From Acanthamoeba sp. SK_2022b (Eukaryota; Discosea; Longamoebia; Acanthamoebidae), in the NCBI GenBank assembly GCA_027943245.1, contig JANDJZ010000626.1:1-28384 (forward strand): a stretch of 28,384 bases of DNA. Reading direction: 5' to 3'. Under the pieces are notes generated by a model. The model made no database searches. It had not been told where the DNA came from and saw only the letters and a list, made by a program, of their open reading frames with translations. How positions within the stretch are numbered: position 1 is the stretch's first letter; the number at the start of each line of letters is the position of its first letter. The translations under genes and the position numbers were made by a program. Shown here piece by piece: positions 1 through 9,484 of the stretch.

Positions 1-1482
1 TGATGATGATGGCGCTTCTCGCTTGCCGCCAGAAGGGCTAGCGCGACCTATGTTGCCGTTGTTACGCAGGGCGGTCGTCCGCACGCCGCGGATGTTCCTC
101 CGCTTCCGCTTGTCTCCTCTGTTGTGCAACACTTCTCCGCCGCCCTCCTCTTGCGCTGCCGCCTCCGCTTCCACGCACGCCAACAGCGACGCCAGCCCCG
201 TCGCTTCACGCTGACGTTGATGACGCTTTACCGCGTCGACAGCGCGGTCGCATTGTAGCGACTGTGGGCCGGAGAAAGCGGGCTTCTTCGCCGGCGCCAC
301 ATCGTGATGCTGCTGGAGAGGGTGGAGCAGGTGCCGGCCGTAGAGATCGATCGACGTGCAGGCAGACGACGGCGAGGGCTGGTGCGCGGTGAAGGTGGGC
401 AGGCCCGACGATGAAGAGGACGACGATGAAGACGAGCTGGGCATGGGCGGCGTAGCGCGGCCGGGTCTCGGGATGAGCAACACCTGCTCCTCCTCGCAGT
501 CTACCTCCTGCTGGACCGCGTGCGCGGTCTCCCCACAGCGCTTGGTTGCCAAGTCCTCCGCTCTGGAGTATGACGACGGCGCCGGCGACGGCGACGGCCC
601 CCCGGCGGTGCGTTGCCGCTTGCCCTGTCCCTCCTGCCCCTCGAGCATACTGACGCGGCCGCCGCCCTTCCGCTTGCTCTCGCTTGCGCTGTACGACCCG
701 CCGTCGTGGCCGCGCAGCTTGCCTTCGTTTGTCGACAGGACCTGGCCGGCCGCAGCGCTTGAGTTGTCGTGGGCGTGGTCGACGGGGAAGTGGGAGGCGA
801 CGACCGGGCCGCCGCGGGTGTACTCCTTGCCGATCGCGCTCAGCTTGAAGTTGACTCGGTCAGTGGTCTTGCAATGACTGTGGCCCAGCCACGCTGCGAT
901 GCACAGTAGAACGCCACGTCACTGATGGGGAGAGGAGAACGACAGCGGGAGAGCGCGCGAAGATACCTTGGGTGGGAGAGAGGTAGGGCTCGCGGAGGAG
1001 GAAGAGGCAGAGCTGAATGCTGTTGACGTTGTCGTTGACCTTGGCCCAGCCATCGGGCTCCAGCGCTGTTTCCTTGCCCCGTAGTGCAGCTGCCGCCACC
1101 TCCTCAGCGTACAGGCGCACCTGGCAAAACAGATTGATTAGCAAACGAACAACTGGTAAAAACTCACACACCGAGAGTTTCACACGTGTGATTGACGAGG
1201 AATACTGTTTTCCTCTTAGAAGCAATCACAGGCTGCAGGTCGACATAAATGAAGATCAGGCAAAATCATGCAGGACGAGAGGGAGGTGTAGCGTACGTTC
1301 TCCCATAGATTGCGTCGCAGGTTGGCAGTGGCGGAGGCAACAGTCGACAGTTGATGTTGTGCGTCGCCCAAAGTCTGCGGGGGAAGCAGTGTAAAGCTCT
1401 TCTTGCCGTGTTGTGGCGTGGCGGGGTGGCCGTGCTTCAGTTGATTGCTGATGTGATCGCTGGCCGCGAGCGACGTCGCCAT
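1..1482 (-). CDS. Uncharacterised low-complexity protein, C-terminus beyond the left edge
   Basis: Three exons fit in phase: 1297-1482 (ATG at 1482, 62 codons), 967-1120 and 893 down to the window edge, with introns of 176 and 73 bp using GTACGC and GTATCT donors. The protein starts MATSLAASDH. A helical-looking stretch (NLWENVRLYAEEV, then KVNDNVNSIQLCLFLLREP) spans the first junction and exon 2. Exon 3 is mostly Ser, Pro and Gly rich, with a run of about ten serines and basic patches such as KRKRRNIRG, which suggests a nuclear protein. I do not recognise a family. The open frame is uninterrupted from 893 to position 1, so the end lies outside the window. Three TGACGTCA sites lie 158-258 bp upstream of its ATG. 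The exon model is well supported by phase; the function is unknown. Confidence 0.7.
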
Positions 1483-2147
1483 CTGCGTTCCTGTCTTCCT
1501 CCTATGCTAACTTTGTCTGTGAAGGAGACAGTTGGGTAGTCAGTGGGTGGCTCGTGCCGTGTGTGGTGAAGAGGATAACAGCACGGTGTCGCCAGCCACA
1601 AGGGAAACACGAGCTGAAGGGCACCGCACTATCTGATCGTGACGTCATAATGTCCTCGGTCAATACTGTGCCGGGACGGTCGCACGCCGATAGGCCACGA
1701 TCGGCAGACGCTGACGTCATCATGTCATGGTGTGACGTCATCTGCTGTTTTTGGCCAACCAGCCATCATCATGATTGACCGCCAACTCATCATGGGCGTT
1801 TCTTAGAGTTTGTGCACGCGCATGTTCGTGGGGGGGGCACGTGTGTAGGGGAAGACTCGGAGAGAGAGCAACGCGTGAACACACAGGGGGCAGGTGGTTG
1901 GGGTGAACTTTACAATGCAATAACGATCCAAGAACCAGGAGGGAGGTAGCCGAGTATAACAAAATGGCGGAGACGACTCCCCGCGTAGAGAAGCTCTCGC
2001 GTGAAGAGAAAGAAGCAGGTAGTCGCTGGTGATGAAGATGAAGATGAAGGGGGATAGGCGGGTAGGTGGTAGGGTACAACAACGCAATAGCACGAACGCG
2101 GTGGATGTCGATGATGGTGCAGTAGAGAGAGAGGAACGCCTCTACTC
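1483..2147. other. Intergenic gap between the left-edge gene and the G-alpha gene
   Basis: Both neighbours are on the minus strand, so this holds the 3' flank of the G-alpha gene and the promoter of the left-edge gene. Open frames here are short, mutually overlapping and lack donor/acceptor logic, so I call none of them a gene. The only clear structure is the trio of TGACGTCA palindromes at 1640-1740, listed separately. Confidence 0.6.
1640..1740. promoter_or_regulatory. Cluster of three CRE-type palindromes (TGACGTCA)
   Basis: Perfect 8-bp palindromes TGACGTCA occur at 1640-1647, 1712-1719 and 1733-1740. This is the consensus site for CREB/ATF-class bZIP factors. They lie 158-258 bp upstream of the start codon of the minus-strand gene at 1482. 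The last two are 21 bp apart, about two helical turns. Regulation of that gene is inference. Confidence 0.5.
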
Positions 2148-2475
2148 CTAGAAGTTGAAGGTGTCGAGAGCCTCCGAGAGCCAGATGTCCTTGCAGGCAT
2201 CGAACACCATCTGGATGTTGGACGTGTCCGTCGCCGTCGTCAAGTGCGTGTACACTTGCCTGTGACGTGCGCGCGTCAATGATGATGAAGAAGAAAAGCA
2301 CAGAGGCGTGTGGCGTGGCGAGGCATTACCTGCTGGGCGAGTGGTTCCGCGAGTCGTACTGCTCCTGGACCCACCTCTTGGCCTTGGTAACGTCGGCGCC
2401 GCCCTTGTACTCGCTGAAGTAGTCGCCTGCGACAACCGTTACCCAATCAGCCGTTGCGCATCAAGCATACGTGCG

Positions 2476-2524
<49 letters not shown>

Positions 2525-3748
2525 GTACCAAGGCTGCTGCGCTCGAGCTTCTTTTCGAAGATGTCGACCTTGTTGAGGAACAGGAGGATGGGCTTGCGGT
2601 TGAACCAGGCGTTGTTGATGGTGTCCTCGAAGAGCTTCAGCGACTCGACCATGCGGTTGGTCTCGTTGTCCTCCTCGAGCACCTGGTCGTACTCGGACAG
2701 GGCGGCGACGAAGATGATCGCCGTGACGTCCTCGAAGCAGTGGATCCACTTCCGGCGCTCGTTTCGCTGACCGCCCACGTCCACCATCCTGCAGCACGCG
2801 CACGTCGTTAGCCTTGGCGCTGCGTTGTTGCGTTCGCGCGTGCGCTGTGTGCTTACGTGAAGTTGAGGTTGTTGTGCGAGAACTGGGTCTCGACGATGCC
2901 CGTCGTGCGCTTGCGGAGGTGCAGGACGTCCTCATCGGTGATGCGGTAGTTGGGCAGGTCCCTGTACCGCTCCATGTTGGAGAAGAAGCTATGTCGCGCA
3001 ACGCACAACACACAGACGCGGGTGAGTAGAGCGCGGGCGGCGAAGGCGGAGGTGAAGGGCCTTCACGCACTAGTGGGTCGAGTCGCTGAGCTGGAACTCG
3101 TTGGAGCGCTTGAAGGAGGCGGCGACGCCCTCGTCGGCCCACAGAAGGCGGAGCGCGTCGTAGAGGTCCTCGGACCACTCGATGTCCTCGTCATCCTCCT
3201 CGAAGGACAGGATGAGCTGGGCCTCCTTCTTCAACGAATCCGAGATTGGGATGCCTGTCCCGCCCAACGTCGAATTGTTTACACAAATCGGAAAAATGTC
3301 AAGATTGAAGGTAAATCAATTTACAACTCGTTAACTCTTTAACGCTCATTCATATTCATATGTACTAAGCGATCGAGCTTGCGCCAAAAGCGTTGCTTGT
3401 AGTAATTTAATTAAAGGATAAATTCCCTTCCCCGCGTAGCAAAGCAAAGAACACTCGGGCCGTACCCAGTTTGCGAGCACCCAGAAGGAGGGCGCGCATG
3501 TTGTTGACCATGTTGGTGGCTACTTGCTGCTTGTATTCGGCCAGCTCTTTCTCACCAAAACCATTGAGGTAGAGAATGTGCATCTGTTTGGCAACGGTCG
3601 ATTTACCCGAGGCGCCTGCACCGAGCAAAAGCAACTTCACCTCCTTCGTGGCCTTCTTCTTGGCCTGGGCGAGCTCCTTGTCGATCGCCCGGGACTGCTC
3701 TGCCGCCTTCTTGTCATCCCCGCTCAGGTTACTGCAGCCAGCCCCCAT
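2148..3748 (-). CDS. Heterotrimeric G protein alpha subunit
   Basis: Six exons join in phase to 355 aa: 3466-3748, 3071-3254, 2857-2988, 2529-2788, 2330-2426, 2148-2259. It is a GTP-binding switch coupling membrane receptors to effectors. The start [10 protein letters not shown] is a typical N-myristoylation site (Gly2) with a palmitoylatable Cys5, which places it on the inner plasma membrane and favours this ATG over one 174 bp upstream. Guanine-nucleotide motifs are all present: P-loop GAGASGKST (43-51), switch I with the arginine finger (R181) and TTG, switch II DVGGQR with the catalytic Gln (Q207), NKVD (272-275), and TATDT (327-331). The length is typical of the family. Oddities: the P-loop has Ala where nearly all G-alphas have Glu (GAGESGKST). 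The C-terminus ends DTFNF with no Cys at -4, so pertussis-toxin modification is not expected. Intron 4 carries a long CA (sense) repeat just after its donor. Confidence 0.96.
2477..2523. repeat. (TG)n microsatellite in G-alpha intron 4
   Basis: Pure TG run on the plus strand, so CA in the sense of the gene, starting about 6 nt after the intron donor (GTACAACACA in sense). Confidence 0.95.
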
Positions 3749-4320
3749 GTCGTTGATTCCTTTGATTGAATGCAAATAACGACTCAGCCGATTACTTGGT
3801 CCTGCAGATGCGAATGCTCGAATGCTCGAAGTTCTTTTCTCAGCCAACGTTCGGGTTGTCTCCTCGAGTTCATTATCATATCGGTAAATTAATGCGTCGA
3901 CACATTCTTGTGAGTGGCGCAAAACAGATCACGCAGAGATCCCACACGATTGGTCGTACACATGGCGATGAACTTCACGCCTTGCTAAGCAGAAATATTG
4001 CAGTGAGGTTATCAATCATCATAGCAGCAATCACGGTTGTTCAAAAAACCCATTTATTTCAATGGTCATTAATGGGCAGGTGATGTTGGAGTGAGTAATC
4101 CTAGCTGATGAAAGGATAGGATAAGACGTGTTAAATATATCTGCTCATAGAGCATCATCACTGCTACACGATTTGTTTTGCTATATACAAAGGCCTGCTT
4201 GTGCATGGTGTGTGGTGCAGAAAGGGTAGGTAGACATCCCTGTCAGATGACACATCCTGCTGCTAACAGACCACCGTTGCCATTTTTTTTTTTTTTTTTT
4301 TTACAATGATAAATTTTGGT
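3749..4320. other. 5' flank of the G-alpha gene, no gene recognised
   Basis: AT-richer than the coding parts of the window. A plus-strand open frame at 3766-4083 has no recognisable motif and overlaps the G-alpha leader region. A 20-base poly(T) tract lies at 4283-4302, just before the CpG-poor island. I see no RNA gene here. Confidence 0.5.
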
Positions 4321-5276
4321 CCTGCCATCTGGTCATGTATGAGCATGTGATGCTGATGGTGAAGGAGGTGCCCTGGTCACTGGGCGCCCAAGTCCAGCTC
4401 ATACACTCACCACCTCCACATGGACTTGGTACACAGTGCCCACTACTAAGAGTAGACTCTGGGTTTTAACTTGTACCACAGTCCTCATCATCTACTCCAA
4501 AGATGAGGTAAGAGTAGGCACTCAGGACACCACACAACACATAGTGGTGCCAGAAGGTGTCCACACACTTCCACCCTCCTTACTTGAAGATTGTGTCCAG
4601 TTGGACACCTGCATCTAGGCCAGACATGACTCCCATCTTCCTGAACAACTTTGGCGTGAAGATGCTGGTGTCAATGCCTGCCTCCTCTGCCACCTCACAT
4701 AGGATTGTGCTTGAGCTTCTGGCAGGGTTGATCAAGCAAGAAGAGCCGCCTGCATGAGTGGCCACAGCTAGTTTGGCACCAGGGTGCTGCAGCCACAATC
4801 ATCATGCCAGTATGGCACAGGTGCAAGTGGTGGCAGGACCTCCTCCACCTCATCATTGACAAGCCAGTCACTATCCCCAATTCTCCAGCTCAGAGAGCAA
4901 TGCCATTCCAGAGCTGTGCAGGAACATGTGGTGGGTGTGGCTGTCACATCTCTGGGTGTCACACACAGAGGGCTGGTCTGATGGAGTGGTGCAGGCATTC
5001 ACTTTGGCCCTAGCACCATCCACATGGTGGTGCTACAGGGCCAACCTTGTGTGCTTTTGGGACAGCTGAGACAGTGTGAAGAAGAAGACTAGTCTGAGTG
5101 TGTGTTTAACTTCTAATTTATCTCACCCAAAAGATAAATAAATGAAAGGCTTAAACACAGAGTGTTCCACTCTGCTCTAGTAATGGGCATTACCACTTGT
5201 GGTAACTACTCCTAACCTCCAACACTCCTTGTCAAACACACCTACCATACAAAATTAGAACCAAGCACTTTTAAGT
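4321..5276. mobile_element. CpG-depleted relic of a transposable element
   Basis: About 950 bp in which I count only three CpG dinucleotides (near 4385, 4655, 4747), although flanking DNA has several per line. TG and CA are correspondingly frequent. This is the signature left by cytosine methylation and deamination of silenced repeats. The segment carries the C-terminal part of a tyrosine recombinase on the minus strand, with stops. I could not identify terminal repeats or target-site duplications, so the boundaries are defined by composition only. The extent is inference. Confidence 0.5.
4490..4798 (-). pseudogene. Degenerate tyrosine recombinase (Crypton/DIRS-like), C-terminal fragment
   Basis: The minus-strand frame from 4798 reads through an end-domain typical of eukaryotic tyrosine recombinases: SSSTILCEVAEEAGID, then FTPKLFRKMGVMSGLDAGV, which aligns with the box-II HxxR helix and the following 'A-G-V-x-L-x-x-I' helix. 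A stop at 4580-4582 interrupts it. Beyond the stop the same frame continues GGWKCVDTFWHHYV, matching the 'GGW..s..TF..HY' segment with the nucleophile Tyr. It ends at another stop near 4490. The box-II His position is Lys here. Upstream frames to about 5000 are broken and I could not place box I. The family assignment rests on this C-terminal pattern alone; it is plainly not functional. Confidence 0.5.
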
Positions 5277-5624
5277 CGTTTACCAATTACATTTGTTGGA
5301 CAATATATATGTCTTTGCTCGACAGGTTTAGGAGTTTGCTGTGCAGGTTGGGATGGAACTTCAAAAATTGCCTACTCCACCCCCCTGTGCTTCCCTGCGC
5401 CTACATCTGATTCCCGCTCCTTCCTGCGCTTCCCTGTGTGTTCACTGCCCTTTTCACTTGCTCTTTCCATGCCTCATCACGACAGATCTCGGTAGACAAG
5501 CTTAAAAAAGGAAGTGATTGGAAAAAGGAGAGATCCAGAAAAGCGTTCCTGGCGCCTAGCGACCCAAACGCTCGTACGAGTTGGCATAGACCTCAACCTG
5601 TAAGTTGAACATCGCGCAACAAAG
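5277..5624. other. Promoter region and 5' flank of the coiled-coil gene
   Basis: CpG frequency returns to normal near 5500. Pyrimidine-rich, with repeated CTTCCCTG words between 5385 and 5445. No gene or recognised promoter element beyond that. Confidence 0.35.
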
Positions 5625-7396
5625 ATGAGTTCCGTACCGCAGCCCACGACCGTCAAGCTGACCTGGTCCGGGTCACCCACGATCAAGCCGACGGTGAAGC
5701 ACTTCAACGCGCCCTCCTTCAATGGCGTGAGCCCCAGCTCCCCCGGCACCGTCAGTCCATCGAGAACGTTCCATCCCCGGCCGCGGTCGCCCAAATTGGT
5801 CATCACCTCGCCCCACACCAGCTTCTCGTTCAGTCCGGTTGCCGCGGACGGCAGCCCCCGTAGAACCATCGCGATTGAGGCCGGTGTGGAGAGCTCAGTG
5901 AGCGTGAGGGAGGAGGTGGAGCGCGTAGAGCGACTCAAGCAGGAAGAGGAGGAGCGGGCCCGCGAGGCACGCGAGCGCCTCAAGCGAGAGCAGGAAACCA
6001 GCGCCGCTCTGTTGGCCATTGAGGGCCTCTTGCCTGGCCTCGACAGCAGCTACCTGACAAACGAAGACTCTACTGCCGCTCTCTACTCGGCCCTGGCCTC
6101 TGTCCCTGATCACCCGGCCACGCTTCGCAGGGCCACGCCACCTGTTCCAGCCAAGGTGGACGACGCGCTGCTCAGGCAGCAGCGCGAGCTCGAAGCCCAG
6201 CGCGAACAGCTCAGGCGCGAGCAGGCCGAGTGGGAACAGATGAAGAAAGCTCATCTGGTCAAGGAGCAGCACGAAAAGGAGCTCGAACAGCAGCGTGAGC
6301 GGCTTCTACGCGAGCAACAGGAGCGCGAGCGCCTGCAGAGGGAGCTCGAGGCCCAGAAGGAGCAGCTCCAGCGGGAGAAGGAGATGTGGGAGAGACAGAA
6401 GAGGGAGCAACAGCTTAGGGAGGCGAGGGAGAAGGAGCTGAAGGAGGCGGAGACCAAGGAGCGTGAGATCAAGGCTAGGCTGCAGAGGGAGAAGGAGCAG
6501 CTCGAGAGAGAACAGCAGCAGCTCAGGGTAACGAGAGAGAAGGAAAAGGAATTGGAAACCAGGGAAAAGGAGTTGCAGGAGCAGAGGCTCAGGGAGCAGC
6601 AGAGGAGGGAGCAGGAGCAGATGGTGAAGATCCAGAGGGAGAAGGAGCATGCCGAGAGAGAGCACCAGATGCTCAAGGAGATGCAGGCCAAGGAGAACAA
6701 GGAGAGGGAGATCAAGGAGAGGCTACACAGGGAGAAGGAGCAAGTGGAGAGGGAGCATAAGCTGATTATTCAGAGGCAGCAAAGGGAGATACATCTCAGG
6801 GAAACGCAGGTCAGGGAACAGAGGGAGAGGGAGATTCACCAGCACCAACTGCAGCATCAGCAGCATCAGCAGCATCAGCAACTGCATGTCATTAAGGACG
6901 ACGACGAGAAGAACGAAAACCTGAGCCAGGAAGCCCTCATCCAGAAGTTCATCAGGGTCATGGAGGGCATCAAGACTACGACTGCGGGCGGCGACCTCGC
7001 CTACCAGGCCGAGACCGCCGTTAAGGCGGTCCTGCTTGCCCGCGACATCAGCCTGCGCGTTGACAAACACCTCGACCAGCAGGCCGAGACCATGCCCGCG
7101 GTGCTCGACGACGACACCTACACCCTGGTCTCCACCTCCATGGACGACATCCGCGACGAGCTCCTCTACGTCGCCACCACCACCGCCCGCTTCATCGCCA
7201 GCTGGAGGGTAACTCCCTCTCCGTCCACTACTCACGCTCATGTCCGTGTAGACAAAAGGCTAACAACTGCTGGTGCGTGTAGGACGGGAAGCAGGACCAG
7301 TCAGCGATTCAAACGACGGTCGAGTCCATGGCCGAGAAGGCCCGCGCGCTACTGACCCGCCTTGCCACCCTCTCCCACGTCCTCTCCCACTGTTGA
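5625..7396 (+). CDS. Long coiled-coil protein with an uncharacterised C-terminal helical domain
   Basis: Two exons (5625-7208 and 7283-7396) with a 74-bp intron join in phase to 565 aa. Residues 1-80 are Ser/Pro/Thr rich and probably disordered, with several SP motifs. About residues 85-125 and 185-420 are a highly charged Glu/Arg/Gln/Lys coiled coil built of imperfect REKEQLEREQ-type units, resembling trichohyalin or myosin-tail-like filaments. A His/Gln run (QHQQHQQHQQ) follows. The last about 140 residues, from LSQEALIQKFIRVMEG through DGKQDQSAIQ to the end, are not low complexity and look like a folded helical bundle. I do not recognise that domain. A role as a cytoskeletal or scaffold protein is inference only. 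The 3' end faces the next gene's 3' end across 93 bp. Confidence 0.85.
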
Positions 7397-7489
7397 GCCA
7401 TGAGAAGAACTCCTCTACATGTACACCTTCCCAAATGCTGTTTGCATATTTCGTTGTATTTTAAAAGAAGAAAGATGGTGAGACCATAG

Positions 7490-8659
7490 CTACTTATCCT
7501 TGGCTTGCTTCTTGAGGTGGTCCGCCAGCTGCTTGTTGAAGTCCCTCCGCACGAACAACACCACAGTTTGCGTTGCTGTAGTAGTGCTGGAGATAAGCAA
7601 AATTTCTCAAAGAAGACACTTACATTCTTACATAAAATAATAAAAAAAGAGGAGAAACGCACGGATGAGGGTCGAGTCGACGAGGGGCCGGTTCTGTCTT
7701 CGCTGCTGTCTTCGCCGCTCGCGCTCCTTGGCGGCGATGACCTCGTTCTGCTTCCGCCGCTCCTCCTCGCTCTTGGTCAGGCCCGCCAGCACGCTCGTGA
7801 TCGTACTCCGGCTCGTCGTGCTTCGCCCCAGCTGTCGCCCACGACCACAGCACACCGCGCGTTCAACAAAACGTGTCGACACGACACACGACAGAGGCTC
7901 GGGACACGCGGGAGGCGCGTACGCAAAAGTCGTTGTGGAGCGCGAGCTTCTCCCACTCGCGCACGCGCGGCTTCTTGCCCCGACCGCCCTTCTTGCTCTT
8001 CTTCGCCTCGGCCTCGGCCTCCTCCTCGCCGTTCTCCTCCTCCTCCACCTCCTCGTCTCCCTCCTCCTCCTTCTTTGCCGACGTCGATATCGGCAAAGAA
8101 GTTTCCGCGCCCTCCTCTTCGTTCGCCATGTTGTTGTCGCCCTCCTTATCGTCGTCCTCTTCGTTCTCCTCCTCTTTGTCATCCTTCTTTGCTGGTTGGC
8201 TTTCGTTCTTGTCGTCGTCGCCGCCGCCCTCGCCCTGCTCGTCCTTGACGACCTCCATGGCTTCCGGTGGCCCGCCGATCTCCTCCTGGGCCGGCTTGGG
8301 CTGCGCCGCCGGCTCCGTGACGCCGTCGTCGGGCGATGCTGCGGTCTTGTCGTCGTCCACGGCCATCGAGGGCGAGCTGGGCCTCGCCCGCTTCGCCGCT
8401 CTCTCCTGCTCCTCCTCGTTGTCCTCGGGGCCGCTGTCACCGCCGGCGGCCGTGGTCACCACCGGCGTGGTTGAAGATAGTGAAGGTAAAGATGAAGATG
8501 GGGACGGCGATGGTGGAGAGGAGGAGAGGAAAGAGGTGGAGGTGGAGGTGGCAGAAGATGGAGTCGAGGAAGAGGCCGCCAAGGCCTCGTACTTGCGCCT
8601 GAATTTGGGCGGGAGCGCCGCAGGGGGTAGTGGCGCTGCTGACTTGGCCGCCGCCTCGC
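7490..8659 (-). CDS. Acidic/basic low-complexity protein, probably nuclear; 5' exon unresolved
   Basis: Three exons fit: 7923-8659, 7663-7831 and 7490-7575 (stop 7490-7492). The largest exon encodes a disordered region rich in Ser/Pro, then Asp/Glu runs (EEEGDEEVEEEENGEEE) followed by Lys clusters (KKSKKGGRGKKPRVREWEK). A charged helix (SEEERRKQNEVIAAKERERR) and a conserved-looking tail (VLFVRRDFNKQLADHLKK) end the protein. No ATG is available in frame at the start of the first exon. An acceptor-like CACCAG at 8660-8665 implies at least one more 5' exon somewhere in 8666-9480, which I could not place. The last acceptor (CTACAG before 7575) was chosen by phase. Composition suggests a chromatin or ribosome-biogenesis factor, but no family is recognised. 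Confidence 0.65.
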
Positions 8660-9057
8660 CTGGTGAAGGATGCCAAGGGCGAGATTGGCGATTGGAATTA
8701 ATAGATTGGAATTAAGCATAGGAAAAGGAAGTAGAGACGGCCAAATGCACATAAATCGCAACAAGGGGTGATGATAAAAGTGATTTGGGAGGGTGATGCG
8801 CATCGATGTCGGTTTCAGAATACAGGTCAAGATTTTGCCACATGTAGGACGATATGATTGTCGTGGAAGTTCGCACCCACAGCGCTCCCAGCAGAGACGC
8901 TGGTTACGGAACCGCCCTGCATTTCGACGTGCGTGTCAGGCTTGCTGAGATGGATGCAACTCGTTTCAATTGCTACAATCCTTTTTCCCGCGCACCGTAA
9001 AAACGCAATCATTCTTCACATTCCATAACTGGTCACGGTCTGGCCATTCAATTTCTA

Positions 9058-9075
9058 TGACTCAGCAGTCACGTG
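9058..9075. promoter_or_regulatory. AP-1/Maf-like site next to an E-box
   Basis: TGACTCAGCA (9058-9067) is followed by CACGTG (9070-9075). The first matches the NF-E2/Maf half-site consensus of bZIP factors; the second is the canonical bHLH E-box. About 410 bp upstream of the glutaminase start. Function is inference. Confidence 0.3.
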
Positions 9076-9366
9076 TGAGGATGTGTGTATAGTGTAACAG
9101 TGACAAAGTAGAGAATGGCGTTTGTGTCTCCTTAATAGAGCAGAAACAAGCCCATGCCATGCTGTTGCCTGGCCAGAATGTCTGGAGATTTCAGCCCTGT
9201 TAATGAATGTAAAGAAAGGGCACTGGCAGGCTACTCCATAGAGGAGCCACCTGCATCACATTGGTGTGTGAACAATGAGCAATCAAGAGGCAGAATCAGA
9301 AAGGTAGCAACATGCGCAACTTGGCCTGGCCAAGGCTGAGGAAAGTTCGCTTTGGTTGTGCAACGT

Positions 9367-9406
9367 ATTGGCCGGCGCAACATGATTGGCGGCTTTCTTT
9401 GATTGG
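9367..9406. promoter_or_regulatory. Three inverted CCAAT boxes upstream of the glutaminase gene
   Basis: ATTGG occurs at 9367-9371, 9385-9389 and 9402-9406, spaced 18 and 17 bp, 79-118 bp upstream of the ATG at 9485. This is a normal position for NF-Y-bound CCAAT boxes. Confidence 0.4.
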
Positions 9407-9484
9407 CTGACCGAGCAATAACCAAAACAACCATCCGCGGCTATCACTCCACGTCGATCCCTCGCCAACACAAAGCACAAAAAG

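Larger units (their letters stand above)
8666..9484. other. Divergent promoter region between the acidic protein and glutaminase genes
   Basis: Probably contains the missing 5' exon of the minus-strand gene and the promoter of the glutaminase gene. About 9121-9314 contains no CpG at all, unlike its surroundings. A bZIP-type plus E-box composite (9058-9075) and three inverted CCAAT boxes (9367-9406) are listed separately. Short open frames, such as a 61-codon minus frame at 8827-9012, show no motif and are not called. Confidence 0.45.

Noticed and set aside
3749..3922. Upstream in-frame ATG extending the G-alpha N-terminus by 58 residues
   Set aside because: MGAGCS at 3748 is a textbook lipidation signal that only works at the extreme N-terminus.
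3766..4083. 105-codon plus-strand open frame upstream of the G-alpha gene
   Set aside because: No recognisable motif, low GC unlike local genes, and it begins in the G-alpha leader; no splice partner fits.
4283..4302. Poly(T) tract as the poly(A) tail of a reverse-strand retrotransposon
   Set aside because: No reverse transcriptase remnant or target-site duplication could be seen; the nearby coding relic is a tyrosine recombinase.
8827..9012. 61-codon minus-strand open frame as a candidate 5' exon of the acidic protein
   Set aside because: No donor gives the phase required by the acceptor at 8660 without ambiguity; several weak options, none convincing.
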